Shown: positions 36,242 through 44,837 of the stretch, one piece after another
Numbering within the stretch: position 1 is the first letter of the stretch
Layout: every line of letters starts with the position of its first letter
NCBI RefSeq assembly: GCF_001485495.1
Contig: NZ_BCNF01000004.1
Coordinates: 1-64,000 of the forward strand
Direction of reading: 5' to 3'
Source: Gordonia desulfuricans NBRC 100010
GTDB lineage: Bacteria; Actinomycetota; Actinomycetes; Mycobacteriales; Mycobacteriaceae
Length of the DNA stretch: 64,000 bases
Notes under the pieces: model-generated
Seen by the model: the letters and a program-made list of their open reading frames with translations, nothing else
Told to the model about the DNA's origin: nothing
The model's database searches: none
Program-made: the position numbers and the translations under genes

Positions 36242-36309
36242 AACCTGACATGGTGCTACAAAACCGTCAGTTCGGCACGACGGTCGGCAATTGCGTTCGC
36301 CACTACCGG

Positions 36310-36378
36310 TTCACCGACCATGCCACCGACTGTTCACCGACAGTGCCACCGACTGTGTACCGACCGGGCCCACCGCCT
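36310..36378. repeat. 23-bp imperfect tandem repeat, three copies
   Basis: TTCACCGACCATGCCACCGA plus CTG (36310-36332) is followed by a near-identical copy (36333-36355, three mismatches) and a more diverged third (36356-36378). Lies upstream of the ATP-grasp gene. Confidence 0.7.
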
Positions 36379-36395
36379 GGTCACCGGCGGTGGGC
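36368..36395 (-). terminator. Hairpin after the sulfotransferase gene
   Basis: Perfect 10-bp inverted repeat GCCCACCGCC (36368-36377) / GGCGGTGGGC (36386-36395) with an 8-base loop, beginning 21 bases past the sulfotransferase stop. No T-run, as is common in high-GC terminators. Confidence 0.6.
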
Positions 36396-36415
36396 ACCCC
36401 GGGCGAGCCGCCCCG

Positions 36416-37582
36416 CTACGAGCCCTGGTCGAGGCCCATCGAGCGGCGCACGGCCAGCGCCTTGCGCCGGGCCCGGCGCACCACGTTCATCGCCCGCGTC
36501 CGCGGCCCCGGTCCCCGTCTGGGCATCGGCATCGTCTTGACGAGTTCGGAGAGGGTGTCGAGTGCCACATCGAGCACTTCCTCGGTGGTGGGCTCGACGT
36601 GGCTGTCGGTGTCCTCGCGTGGCACCCGCAGGTCGTCGAGGCTGCCCACCACCTGGTAGCCGGCCGAGGTGACCGCGTTGACCATCACGTCGGCCTGATC
36701 GGCCGCCCACAACCGTTGCGCCGGGGACAGACCCTGCGGGACACCCTCCCGATCCTTGAACAGGATCTGGCCGATCAGCTCACCCTTCACGACGCGCTCA
36801 TAGCGTTCCCAGGCGATGTCGTCGGGTTGTAACCGCAGGTTCAGCGCACGCAGGAACTCGGTCTGGGGCGCCGACAACGACGAGTTGAGACCGGGCACCG
36901 GGATGGTGAGCGCGGCCGGGTCCACACCGAGGACGTGCAGGAAGCGTTCCCACAGGCCGTCCCCGGGCACCCCGCGGGTGCGCGGGACGGTCACCACGTG
37001 CACATGGTCGGCGCCGACGACGTGCGCCCAGCGCCGCAGGATCCCGACGTGGTCCTGGAACTCCCAGAACGGCTCCTCGTCGGGCAGCAGTCCCCCGACC
37101 GACAGCGACAGCTGACCGTCGACCGGCCTGGTGTGCACCCGCACCGAATCGACGAACTCGCCGAACGACGCCCGCCGCTGGTTCTTCACGTTCTCCTGCC
37201 ACACCGACGGGAGCTGCCGTCCGAGATCGCGGACCGTGGCCACCACGTGCACCTCGTCGGCGAAGGAGAGATCGCCGACGAGCTTGGCGATGTGCTCCTC
37301 GGTGGCCGTGGCGAACAGCTCGTGGGAGATCAAGGAGGTCTGCGGCCACGCCTGCATCTGGGCGACCAGCGTCGGCCAGGCATGGTCGAAGGCCGGGTCC
37401 ACCCAGTCGAGGTATCGCTCGGGCTGCAGGTGCACCGCCGCATGGAAGTGGTCGGAGATGACATTGCCGGGATAGAGGAGCCCGGATTCCCGCAGCGCGA
37501 GGTCGCGATTGCGCCACAGCCGATCCTGCAGATGAGTGGTTCCGGTCTTGGGCAACCCGACGTGGACGTAAACGGCAGACAT
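36416..37582 (-). CDS. Sulfotransferase-family protein
   Basis: 388 residues. The N-terminal 5'-phosphosulfate loop GLPKTGTTHLQ (9-19) matches PAPS-binding sulfotransferases. VHVVATVRDLGRQLPSVWQE (about 112-131) carries the expected Arg/Ser of the 3'-phosphate-binding site. A basic C-terminal tail (RGPGPRTRAMNVVRRARRKALAVRRS) follows. It would need PAPS, yet neither cysC nor a CysNC fusion is in the window, so PAPS must be made elsewhere. Acceptor unknown; sulfated glycolipids are possible. It stands alone between rpsT and the ATP-grasp trio. Confidence 0.85.
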   Translation of the reverse strand: MSAVYVHVGLPKTGTTHLQDRLWRNRDLALRESGLLYPGNVISDHFHAAVHLQPERYLDWVDPAFDHAWPTLVAQMQAWPQTSLISHELFATATEEHIAKLVGDLSFADEVHVVATVRDLGRQLPSVWQENVKNQRRASFGEFVDSVRVHTRPVDGQLSLSVGGLLPDEEPFWEFQDHVGILRRWAHVVGADHVHVVTVPRTRGVPGDGLWERFLHVLGVDPAALTIPVPGLNSSLSAPQTEFLRALNLRLQPDDIAWERYERVVKGELIGQILFKDREGVPQGLSPAQRLWAADQADVMVNAVTSAGYQVVGSLDDLRVPREDTDSHVEPTTEEVLDVALDTLSELVKTMPMPRRGPGPRTRAMNVVRRARRKALAVRRSMGLDQGS

Positions 37583-37711
37583 GATGACTGCAGAGCCTAG
37601 GGGACGGACCTGTCAGTTCGATCGGGACGGTATCGTTGCGGTGCGATCGGTTGCCGGCACTGCCCCGACCTCCCGCCCGAACCCCCGATCCGGGTACCGT
37701 TCTGCCGGGAT

Positions 37712-37741
37712 TTGGGGCGCTACGTGTCCGGCTGGTAAACT
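37712..37741 (+). promoter_or_regulatory. Candidate sigma70-type promoter for rpsT
   Basis: TTGGGG (37712-37717) and TAAACT (37736-37741) are separated by 18 bases. They lie about 185 bases upstream of rpsT in the 344-base gap 37583-37926. The rest of the gap shows a 7-bp inverted repeat (GGTTGTC / GACAACC, about 37855-37882) that may form a leader hairpin, and no gene. Confidence 0.45.
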
Positions 37742-37926
37742 CGATCGCTGTCGCAGCGTCGGTCGTGATCACCCTCGGGGGTCGCCGTCGGAGCTGCTCA
37801 GGAGCAGTCCCGACCGAGTCGGCGCCCCACACACCCACGGCGACGTGGGTGGCGGGTTGTCCGGGCGAGACCACCCGACAACCGCACGAGAAGACATTCC
37901 CGAACAGACAGACGAGGTATATACGC

Positions 37927-38187
37927 GTGGCTAACATCAAGTCGCAGGTCAAGCGCAACCGCACCAACGAGATCCGCCGTCAGCGCAACCAGTCGATCAA
38001 GTCGTCGCTGCGCACCGCGGTCCGTGGCTTCCGCGAGGCCGTCGACGCCGGTGACAAGGACAAGGCCGGCGAGCTGCTGGCCAGCACCAGCCGCAAGCTC
38101 GACAAGGCTGCCAGCAAGGGCATCATCCACGCCAACCAGGCCGCCAACAAGAAGTCGGCGATGGCCCTGGCGCTGAACAAGCTCTGA
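37927..38187 (+). CDS. rpsT: 30S ribosomal protein S20
   Basis: 86 residues, all of the S20 family: [22 protein letters not shown] at the N-terminus, three-helix bundle, and [23 protein letters not shown] at the end. Binds 16S rRNA helices 9 and 44 in the 30S subunit. The GTG at 37927 with GAGG about 9 bases upstream gives the standard N-terminus; the frame open upstream is not coding. Convergent with holA, with a strong hairpin between. Confidence 0.97.
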   Translation: MANIKSQVKRNRTNEIRRQRNQSIKSSLRTAVRGFREAVDAGDKDKAGELLASTSRKLDKAASKGIIHANQAANKKSAMALALNKL

Positions 38188-38287
38188 GCCTTCTGACTCT
38201 TCCGGGTTCACACCTCCCGACCGGTCGCCTCGCGCGATCGGTCGGCGGCTCCCGCCTTCGGCGGTCCTGAGCCGGTGATCCCAGCAC

Positions 38288-38321
38288 TCACCCCGGTGAC
38301 GCCACGCGGTCACCGGGGTGA
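38288..38321. terminator. Bidirectional terminator hairpin between rpsT and holA
   Basis: Perfect 13-bp inverted repeat TCACCCCGGTGAC (38288-38300) / GTCACCGGGGTGA (38309-38321) with an 8-base loop, 100 bases past rpsT and 66 bases past the holA stop. A smaller CCGCC-TTC-GGCGG hairpin precedes it near 38253. Confidence 0.75.
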
Positions 38322-38387
38322 ACTGCGTTCCCAGGTGGGATGGTCGGGCGGAGCCACCGTGACGGGCGTATGCCCGCCACGCGGTTC

Positions 38388-39359
38388 TCACCCCGCCCGG
38401 CGACGTCCCGCCGGCCGCAGCTCGGCCACCTTCGACACCGCACTGACCAATGCGAAATCGGCGTCGGCGGCTTGGCCTTTCACGTCCCCGTTGAGACCGG
38501 CGACCACCACGACGGCCTGCGCGATCGACGCCGAATCCCACGCCTTCGCCTGCGTCTGGACCTTCTGCACCCGCGTCGGCGGCATACCCAGTTCGGATGC
38601 CGCCGACGCCGCCCCGACGTTGCCCATCGCACGTACCCGGGCGATCGAGTGGACCGCCTCGGCGAGCGCATCGGCGAGCAGCACCCGCGCCACGCCATGG
38701 TGCAGCGCCCACGCCAGTGACTCCAGCGCCCCGGCACGATCGCCCGCGACGGCGCAGTCGGCGACCTCGAAGCCGGTGACCTCGGGGCGTCCCTGGTAGT
38801 AGAGGCGGACCTTCTCCTCGGTGACCTTGCCACCGGTGTCGGCGACGAGCTGGGCACACGCTGCGGCCAGTTCACGAAGCTGTGCACCGACGGATTCGAC
38901 GACGAGTTCCACGATGTCGTTGGACGCTCTCACCCCGAGTTGCCGGAACTCGTTGCGGACAAAGGTCATCCGCTCCGACGGCCATCGGGGCGTCTCGCAG
39001 GAGTGCTCGGCGGCTCCGGCCTTGCGCAGATCCGACACCATCGACTTGGCGCGTCCGCCACCGGTGTGGATCACCATCAGGGTCACACCGTCGGGCAATG
39101 CGGCGGCGGTCTCGGAGATGAGGGCAGCCGGGGCCTTACCCGCCTCGGCAGCTGCCTCGACCACCACGATCCGTTCCTCGGCGAACAGGGACGGGCTGAG
39201 CAGCTCGGCGATCTCCGGGCCGGTGACGTCACCGGCGCGCACCCGGGTCACCGGGACGTCGGTGCCACTGGCCTCCGACCGCTCGGTGGCCACCGCATCG
39301 ATCACCCGCCCGGTCAGAAAGTCGTCGTCCCCCAGCAGCAGATGCAGACGTTCGCTCAC
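38388..39359 (-). CDS. holA: DNA polymerase III delta subunit (clamp loader)
   Basis: 323 residues. Delta opens the beta clamp within the clamp-loader complex. N-terminus LHLLLGDDDFLTGRVIDAV and the segments SLFAEERIVVVEAAAEAG and LADALAEAVHSIARVRAMGN follow the family. As in other delta subunits there is no Walker A. GTG start at 39359. The same neighbours (rpsT, comEC/EA) occur in M. tuberculosis. Confidence 0.9.
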   Translation of the reverse strand: MSERLHLLLGDDDFLTGRVIDAVATERSEASGTDVPVTRVRAGDVTGPEIAELLSPSLFAEERIVVVEAAAEAGKAPAALISETAAALPDGVTLMVIHTGGGRAKSMVSDLRKAGAAEHSCETPRWPSERMTFVRNEFRQLGVRASNDIVELVVESVGAQLRELAAACAQLVADTGGKVTEEKVRLYYQGRPEVTGFEVADCAVAGDRAGALESLAWALHHGVARVLLADALAEAVHSIARVRAMGNVGAASAASELGMPPTRVQKVQTQAKAWDSASIAQAVVVVAGLNGDVKGQAADADFALVSAVSKVAELRPAGRRRAG

Positions 39360-39452
39360 GCGTCCATGCTGCCAGGTGGCACCGACAGCCGGTTCTCGGG
39401 TCGGTGGTGATCACCCCGACGACAGAGCCAACCACGTCGACCACCAACCCAC

Positions 39453-39797
39453 CACGATGATTGAGCCGACATAACCCGCAGACTTCGAACCCAGCACGAT
39501 GATTGAGCCGACGAGGAGCGCAGCGACAAGTCGAGTCGAAATCTCCGCAGGCCGAACCCGCCAACGCGACCACCCCCGACGCAACCAGCACCAGCACCAC
39601 CACCACCACCACCACGATGATTGAGCCGACGAGGAGCGCAGCGACAAGTCGAGTCGAAATCTCCGCAGGCCGAGCTCGCCGACGCGACCACCCCGAACAT
39701 CACCACCACCACGATGATTGAGCCGACGAGGAGCGCAGCGACAAGTCGAGTCGAAATCTCCGCAGGCCGAACTCGCCGACGCGACCACCTCCGACGT
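39453..39797. repeat. ~97-118-bp repeat array, three units plus a partial
   Basis: Units begin CACGATGATTGAGCCGACGA at 39495, 39613 and 39710, after a partial copy at 39453. Each contains GAGGAGCGCAGCGACAAGTC and GAGTCGAAATCTCCGCAGGC. The first unit is lengthened by a run of CAC triplets (39591-39614). It is the reverse complement of the final segment of the 21-kb array. Together with 39360-39452, which shows nothing, it makes up the 454-base gap between comEC and holA. Confidence 0.9.
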
Positions 39798-39813
39798 AAC
39801 CACCTCAACACGG

Positions 39814-41295
39814 TCACCGTTGTCCCTCGACGACGCGGCGACGCAGCCACACGGTCCCCGCGCCGACGACCAGCGTCACCCCGCCGACGAGCACCGCACC
39901 CACCCAGCCGTCGGGCACCGAGATCTGCGCCCACTCCCACGACCCGAGATGCCGGGCGCAGAAGATCATCCACCACATCTCCGCCGACAACGACCGGATC
40001 AACAGCTCCGCCGCCACCACCGACCACCCGTCGGACGGCCCGAGCGCCGCGAGCACGGCCGCCCCGGTCCCGACGATCCCGATCACCCCGACCACCGGCG
40101 CCACCGCCACGTTCGCGATCACCGACACCACCGAGAACGTGCCGAACCCGAGTGCGATCAACGGGGCGGTCACCACCTGCGCGGCGATCGCCATGGCGAG
40201 CACCTCCGCCAATCCCGGCGGGACCCACCATGATCGGAGCACATCCCGCACCGACGGCGACAACATGACCAGGCCCGCGGTCGCCGCCACCGACAAAGCG
40301 AACCCCGGGGCACGCGCGAGTTCGGGCCACCACAGCACTCCCCCGATCACCGCCGCCCCCAATGCCGGCAACGCCTGTGAGCGGCGCGCCGTCACCAGCG
40401 CCAGCAACCCGATCACCCCCATCATCGCCGCCCGCAACACACTCGGCGTCGGCCGCACCACCACGACAAAACCCAGGATCACCAGCACTCCACACACGGC
40501 GACCACTTTCGGCGGTGCACCGAGCAACCGGATCAGCCCGATCACCGCTCCACACACGATCGCGAAGTTGGCCCCACTGACCGCGGTCAGGTGACTCAGC
40601 CCGGCTGCGCGGAAGTCGTCCTCGAGGTCCGGGGCGAGCGCGCTGTCGTCGCCGAGTACCAGACCCGGGAACAGCCCTGCGGCGTCGGCTGGGAGCGACC
40701 GTGAGGTGGCCTGCTGCAGCCGATCCCGGATGTGCGTCGCCGCCCGTTGCAACGGTGGCGGCCGCCCCAGCAGGCGGGGTTGCCCGGATGCGGTCAGCCG
40801 CGCGACGACGAGTCCCGGCATCGGTGCCGCCCGAATCGACACCAGTGCGCGGACGTGTTGTCCCGGGGACAGCGCGCTCCATGTCTCGGTGGCGATCACC
40901 TCCACCGGGGCCGGCCGGACGGTGCGGGATCCGATCGCGCCGATGTCGGCCCGGATCCGTACCCGTCCCCCGCCTGCGGGTCCGAAGTCCACCGGGTCCT
41001 CACGCACGGTCACCACCACGGTGGCCTTCCCCCGCATGTCCCGCAGCGGATGGGCGTCACGGACCTCGAGCCGCAATGCCATTGCGGCCGCACACGTGGC
41101 GGCCATCGCGGCGCCCACCACGATGGGACCGGCGAACTCCCAGCGCAGCAGCCCTTTCCGCTGCGCGATGAGGGTGGCGGCACCGATGACGAACGCGCCC
41201 ACCGCGATGACGGCGGCAGTCGTCGGCGACACACCGAGGCAGATCGCGGTGATCACCCACACCACCAGGGCCGGAAGTGCCAGGCGCAGATCCAC
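39814..41295 (-). CDS. comEC: ComEC/Rec2-family competence channel protein, without metallo-beta-lactamase domain
   Basis: 493 residues from the GTG at 41295 (the frame is open to 41406 inside comEA). DUF4131 N-terminal region with two or three membrane segments and a small beta domain, then the Competence domain with LTAVSGANFAIVCG (core motif), LGFVVVVRPTPSVLRAAMMG and seven or so membrane helices. The protein ends soon after the last helix (GTVWLRRRVVEGQR), so the C-terminal nuclease-like metallo-beta-lactamase domain of Bacillus ComEC is absent. It would form the DNA uptake pore if competence exists. Begins five bases after comEA. Confidence 0.88.
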   Translation of the reverse strand: MDLRLALPALVVWVITAICLGVSPTTAAVIAVGAFVIGAATLIAQRKGLLRWEFAGPIVVGAAMAATCAAAMALRLEVRDAHPLRDMRGKATVVVTVREDPVDFGPAGGGRVRIRADIGAIGSRTVRPAPVEVIATETWSALSPGQHVRALVSIRAAPMPGLVVARLTASGQPRLLGRPPPLQRAATHIRDRLQQATSRSLPADAAGLFPGLVLGDDSALAPDLEDDFRAAGLSHLTAVSGANFAIVCGAVIGLIRLLGAPPKVVAVCGVLVILGFVVVVRPTPSVLRAAMMGVIGLLALVTARRSQALPALGAAVIGGVLWWPELARAPGFALSVAATAGLVMLSPSVRDVLRSWWVPPGLAEVLAMAIAAQVVTAPLIALGFGTFSVVSVIANVAVAPVVGVIGIVGTGAAVLAALGPSDGWSVVAAELLIRSLSAEMWWMIFCARHLGSWEWAQISVPDGWVGAVLVGGVTLVVGAGTVWLRRRVVEGQR

Positions 41296-41300
41296 CGACG

Positions 41301-42293
41301 TCAGACCGTGACCAGCGACCGGAGTTTCGCCAGTCGTGCCGGGCCGATCCCGTCGACCTCCCCCAACTGATCGACCGACCCGAACCTCCCGTTGCGCGTT
41401 CGCCACTCGATGATCGCCTGCGCCGTCACCGGACCCACTCCCGGCAATGCGTCGAGTTGTTCGGCGGTGGCGGTGTTCAGGTCGACCAACCCCGATGCCG
41501 GTGCGGCGCCGCCAGTTCCAGGCGACGCCGCGCCGCCCGAACCCCCAGACGCACCCGGGGCGGCTGCACCTGCGGTGGCGACGACGGTGCTGCGCAACGA
41601 CATCTGCCCCTCACCACCGGCATATCCGACGAGCACCTGGTCTCCGTCGTGGACGATCTGGGCCAGGTTCAGCGAGACCGTGTCGGCGCCGGTCCGTGCA
41701 CCGCCCGCCGCCGCGATCGCCTCGGCGACACGGGAGTTCGGCGGCAACCTCACCAGACCCGGTTTGTGGACGAGTCCGACCACGCTCACCACCACCTCGG
41801 TCGCCGGCGTCGCGGGCGGCACCGCAGGTTGGCCTGCCCCCGACGCCCCGTCCCCGCTCGGCACCGCCCCGCTCGGTATGGCCCCGCTCGATGCCGCCGC
41901 CGTCGGACCCGCTGCGGGAAACTCCACCAGCGGCGCCGACTCCGATTCACCGAACAGGCCGTAAGCGGCCACCGCACAGGCGATCACACCGACCAGGATG
42001 ATCGCGATCGCACCCGGTGGTGCCACCGCGAATCGCCGACGCGGGCGGTGACCGGGGTCGTCGTCGGGGTCGGCATCGGCATCGTCGTCGAGGTCGTCGA
42101 TGTCGAAGTCGGATGCCGAGGTGTCGAGCCACGCCGGGATGGCGGCCGGCGACCAGCCCGGATCGGGCGCCTGGTCGGCATCGTCGGCGTCGTCGGGGTC
42201 ATCGACCGGCACCGGAGCCGGCAGTGGAGACAGCCGGTCCAGCCCCGACGCTCGGCGCGGGCCGGATCGTGCTGTCCGAGAGGTCTCGCTCAT
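41301..42293 (-). CDS. comEA: ComEA-like DNA-binding protein
   Basis: 330 residues. Long cytoplasmic N-terminus with an Asp-rich tract (about 62-79), one membrane helix (92-114), a Ser/Gly/Pro linker, an SLBB domain (about 160-220; VSVVGLVHKPGLVRLPPNSRVAEAI) and a C-terminal double helix-hairpin-helix (268-328; VDLNTATAEQLDALPGVGPVTAQAI and GIGPARLAKLRSLV). Anchored outside the membrane, it would bind incoming DNA. The start is the ATG at 42293; the longer frame overlaps nothing conserved. Confidence 0.9.
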   Translation of the reverse strand: MSETSRTARSGPRRASGLDRLSPLPAPVPVDDPDDADDADQAPDPGWSPAAIPAWLDTSASDFDIDDLDDDADADPDDDPGHRPRRRFAVAPPGAIAIILVGVIACAVAAYGLFGESESAPLVEFPAAGPTAAASSGAIPSGAVPSGDGASGAGQPAVPPATPATEVVVSVVGLVHKPGLVRLPPNSRVAEAIAAAGGARTGADTVSLNLAQIVHDGDQVLVGYAGGEGQMSLRSTVVATAGAAAPGASGGSGGAASPGTGGAAPASGLVDLNTATAEQLDALPGVGPVTAQAIIEWRTRNGRFGSVDQLGEVDGIGPARLAKLRSLVTV

Positions 42294-42476
42294 GCGGCCA
42301 CGGTAGGTTCCCCGGGGACCGATTCCGACAGGCTCGGTCGAGTCGAGGCCGATCTGTGGACCGTGACGGTTCTGTGGACAATAGCTCGGTCGGTTCCGAT
42401 GGCCGATGCCGTTCACGCAGCGTAATCGGCGCGCCGACTCCGGGTTCGGTGCGTTTCGGCACGGTAGGCTGCCACC

Positions 42477-43640
42477 GTGAGCGCACTCATCAAAGGCCAG
42501 AACGGTCCGCTGACGTCCCCCGAGATCATAGTCGACGTGGAGTTCGCGGCGCTCGCAGACGTGTCGGCCCTGCTGGTGACCGATCAGGCGGTGGTGCGCA
42601 ACGACGCCGACTTCGTCTTCTACAACCAACCGAGCGGACCGGGCGTCGACCTGCGGCCCGGCCCCGGACGACTGGGCCGTCTGCACATCAGCACCGGACG
42701 AATCCCTGCCGAGATCGCCGCCGTCCGCACGGTTCTCACCCTCGACGACGCCGGGCTGACCTTCGGCGGGTTCCCCGCACCCACCGCCCGGCTGCTCGAC
42801 CAGAACGGGACCGAGCTGTACTCGTTCGCCATCGACGGACTCTCGAGCGAGTCGGTGGTGGTCGCCGTCGAGGTCTACCGACGCAACCGGGAATGGAAGG
42901 TCCGTGCCATCGGGCAGGGATATGCCGGCGGTTTCGCCGAGTTGGTCCGCGACCACGGGGTGAGCGTCGATGACGAACCCGCACCGCCCCAACCGATGCC
43001 ATCCCAGCCGGCACCATCCCAGCCGATGTCACCGCCGGATGCGCCGACGCCTGCCGCGCCACCGGCCCCGGAGATCAGTCTCAGCAAGGCCCGCCCGGTG
43101 AACCTGACCAAGGGCCAGCGGGTGGTGCTGCGCAAGGACGGTGGCGTCCCGCTCACCGACATCACCATGGGCCTCGGCTGGGACCCGGCCCGCGGCGGCC
43201 GGATCGACCTGGACGCCTCGGTGCTGATGTACTCCGGCGGCGAGTGTGTGGAGATCGTCTGCTTCTACCATCTGCGCAGCCAGGACGGCTCCATCGTGCA
43301 CTCCGGGGACAACCTCACCGGCCGTGGTGACGGCGACGACGAAACCATCTCGCTGGCACTGCAACGGATTCCACCCCACATCGACAGACTCGGCTTCACC
43401 GTCACCTCGTTCATGGGGCAGTCGTTCAAATCGGTGCGCAACGCCTACTGCCGCCTGGTGGACTCCACCACCGGCGCCGAACTCGCCCGCTACACCCTCA
43501 ACGAGAAGGTGCCGTACACCGCGATGCTGATGGCCGTCATCGACCGGCAGAACGGTGAATGGAAGCTGCGGGCCGTCGGCGAGGGATTCCGGGCCCGGAC
43601 ACCGAAGAAGGCCGCCAAGCAGGCGCGGCAGTTCCTCTGA
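42477..43640 (+). CDS. TerD-family protein with two TerD-like domains
   Basis: 387 residues. A first, diverged TerD-like domain (1-~165: ISTGRIPAEIAAVRTVLTLDD, FAIDGLSSESVVVAVEVYRRNREWKVRAIGQGYAGG), a Pro/Gln/Ser linker (169-199) and a canonical TerD domain (203-387: NLTKGQRVVLRKDGGVPLTDITMGLGWDP, LDASVLMY, HSGDNLTGRGDGDDETISL). The Asp/Gly-rich loops are likely Ca2+-binding. TerD proteins belong to tellurite and stress-response operons, but here no other ter gene is near. GTG start; divergent from comEA with a 183-base gap. Confidence 0.9.
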   Translation: MSALIKGQNGPLTSPEIIVDVEFAALADVSALLVTDQAVVRNDADFVFYNQPSGPGVDLRPGPGRLGRLHISTGRIPAEIAAVRTVLTLDDAGLTFGGFPAPTARLLDQNGTELYSFAIDGLSSESVVVAVEVYRRNREWKVRAIGQGYAGGFAELVRDHGVSVDDEPAPPQPMPSQPAPSQPMSPPDAPTPAAPPAPEISLSKARPVNLTKGQRVVLRKDGGVPLTDITMGLGWDPARGGRIDLDASVLMYSGGECVEIVCFYHLRSQDGSIVHSGDNLTGRGDGDDETISLALQRIPPHIDRLGFTVTSFMGQSFKSVRNAYCRLVDSTTGAELARYTLNEKVPYTAMLMAVIDRQNGEWKLRAVGEGFRARTPKKAAKQARQFL

Positions 43641-43644
43641 TGCA

Positions 43645-43791
43645 GCGCCCGGTCGACGAGAAGTGGCGCCCGATCAACGAGAAGTAGCGCCCGGTCAACG
43701 AGAAGTAGCGCCCGATCAACGAGAAGTAGCGCCCGATCAACGAGAAGTAGCGCCCGGTCAACGCAACGAGGCGCCCGGTCAACGGGATTCG
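43645..43791. repeat. 21-bp tandem repeat, seven copies
   Basis: Units start at 43645, 43666, 43687, 43708, 43729, 43750 and 43771, five bases after the TerD stop. Consensus GCGCCCGRTCAACGAGAAGT plus A; copies 2, 4 and 5 are identical, and the last two are diverged. On the minus strand the core is CGTTGAYCGGGC. The minus strand reads LTGRYFS heptapeptides but has no plausible gene. Confidence 0.92.
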
Positions 43792-43861
43792 GGCCGGTCG
43801 GATCGCGTACCGGTCAGTGGGATCGCACCGACCGCCCGCTCAGCATCCCGACCGCCCACCC

Positions 43862-43912
43862 ATCCCGGCCACCCCAGGATCCCGGCCACCCAGCGATCCG
43901 AGCCACCCAGTC
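43862..43912. repeat. 17-bp tandem repeat, three copies
   Basis: ATCCCGGCCACCCCAGG (43862-43878), ATCCCGGCCACCCAGCG (43879-43895) and ATCCGAGCCACCCAGTC (43896-43912). With the 21-bp array it fills the 301-base gap between the convergent terD and degV genes. Confidence 0.8.
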
Positions 43913-43941
43913 TGGCGACCGTTCCGGGAGGAGCGACTAAA

Positions 43942-44808
43942 CTACTCCGGGATGACGTCGGCGCAGGGGATCGGGTCGAGGTGTGTGGTGAGCGAGGCAC
44001 CCACGGCCCCGGGACCGATGTGCGAGCCCAGGATCGGGCCGAGGTCGACGGTCAGCTGCGAGGTCACCACCCGCAGTTTCGACCGCAGTTCACCGGCGAG
44101 TTCGGTGGCCGCCTCGGGGGCCTGGCAATGCTGGATTCCGAGGGTCACCGCGCGACCGTCGGCGAATTCCACGGCCGTCTCGACGAGCCGGGTGATCGCC
44201 TTGGAGAACGTGCGATGCCGGTCCCGGAGCACCAGCATGCCGTCGTCGAGGGCGAGGATCGGCTTGATCGACAATGCCGATCCGAGCAGTCGGCTGGCGG
44301 CGCTGATCCGTCCGCTGTTGCGGAGGTTGTCCAGCTGTTGCACCGCGATCAGCGACTCGATGGTCGCCGCCTGCCGGATCGCGGCCTCATAGGCACGGTC
44401 TCGGTCGGCGCCGGCCTCGGCGGCCTGGGCGGCGGCGATCGCGGCGAAGCCCACCGCCAGTCCCACCGACCGCGAATCCACCACCCGGATCAGTCCGGGG
44501 TACTTCTCGGCGGCCAGACGCGCGGCACTCCATGTCCCCGACAGCCGGCGCGACATCATCACCGCCACCACCCCGGCACCCTCGCTGGCCTCGACGGCCT
44601 CGCCGAAGACCTCACCGAGATCGTGGGGGTTGGCCCCCGACGTGGTGACGCCGGGACTGGTCAGCAGATCGTCGGGGATGTCGTCGACACCCTCGCGGTA
44701 GTCGACGCCGTCGAGCGACAGATGCAGCGGCACCACACCCATGCGGTAGTGCTCGACGATCCCCGCCGGAAGGCGCGAGGAGGAATCTGTGACGACGACG
44801 ACAGGCAC
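43942..44808 (-). CDS. DegV-family fatty-acid-binding protein
   Basis: 288 residues. DegV/FakB fold: VVVVTDSSSRLP at the N-terminus, TSGANPHDLGEVF (40s-60s) with the lipid-headgroup Ser/Thr, MSRRLSGTWSAAR, VVDSRSVGLAVGF and the C-terminal GPGAVGASL. In Firmicutes such FakB proteins present fatty acids to the kinase FakA; a FakA-like DAK2 protein is encoded at 54.4 kb, so a functional pair is possible. GTG start at 44808. Confidence 0.9.
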   Translation of the reverse strand: MPVVVVTDSSSRLPAGIVEHYRMGVVPLHLSLDGVDYREGVDDIPDDLLTSPGVTTSGANPHDLGEVFGEAVEASEGAGVVAVMMSRRLSGTWSAARLAAEKYPGLIRVVDSRSVGLAVGFAAIAAAQAAEAGADRDRAYEAAIRQAATIESLIAVQQLDNLRNSGRISAASRLLGSALSIKPILALDDGMLVLRDRHRTFSKAITRLVETAVEFADGRAVTLGIQHCQAPEAATELAGELRSKLRVVTSQLTVDLGPILGSHIGPGAVGASLTTHLDPIPCADVIPE

Positions 44809-44837
44809 GTACCTACGTTAGCCGGTGCGGACCCGGC

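Noticed and set aside
43537-43782. 81-codon minus-strand frame reading LTGRYFS repeats
   Set aside because: Made almost wholly of the 21-bp minisatellite and overlapping the terD end; no ribosome-binding site or domain.
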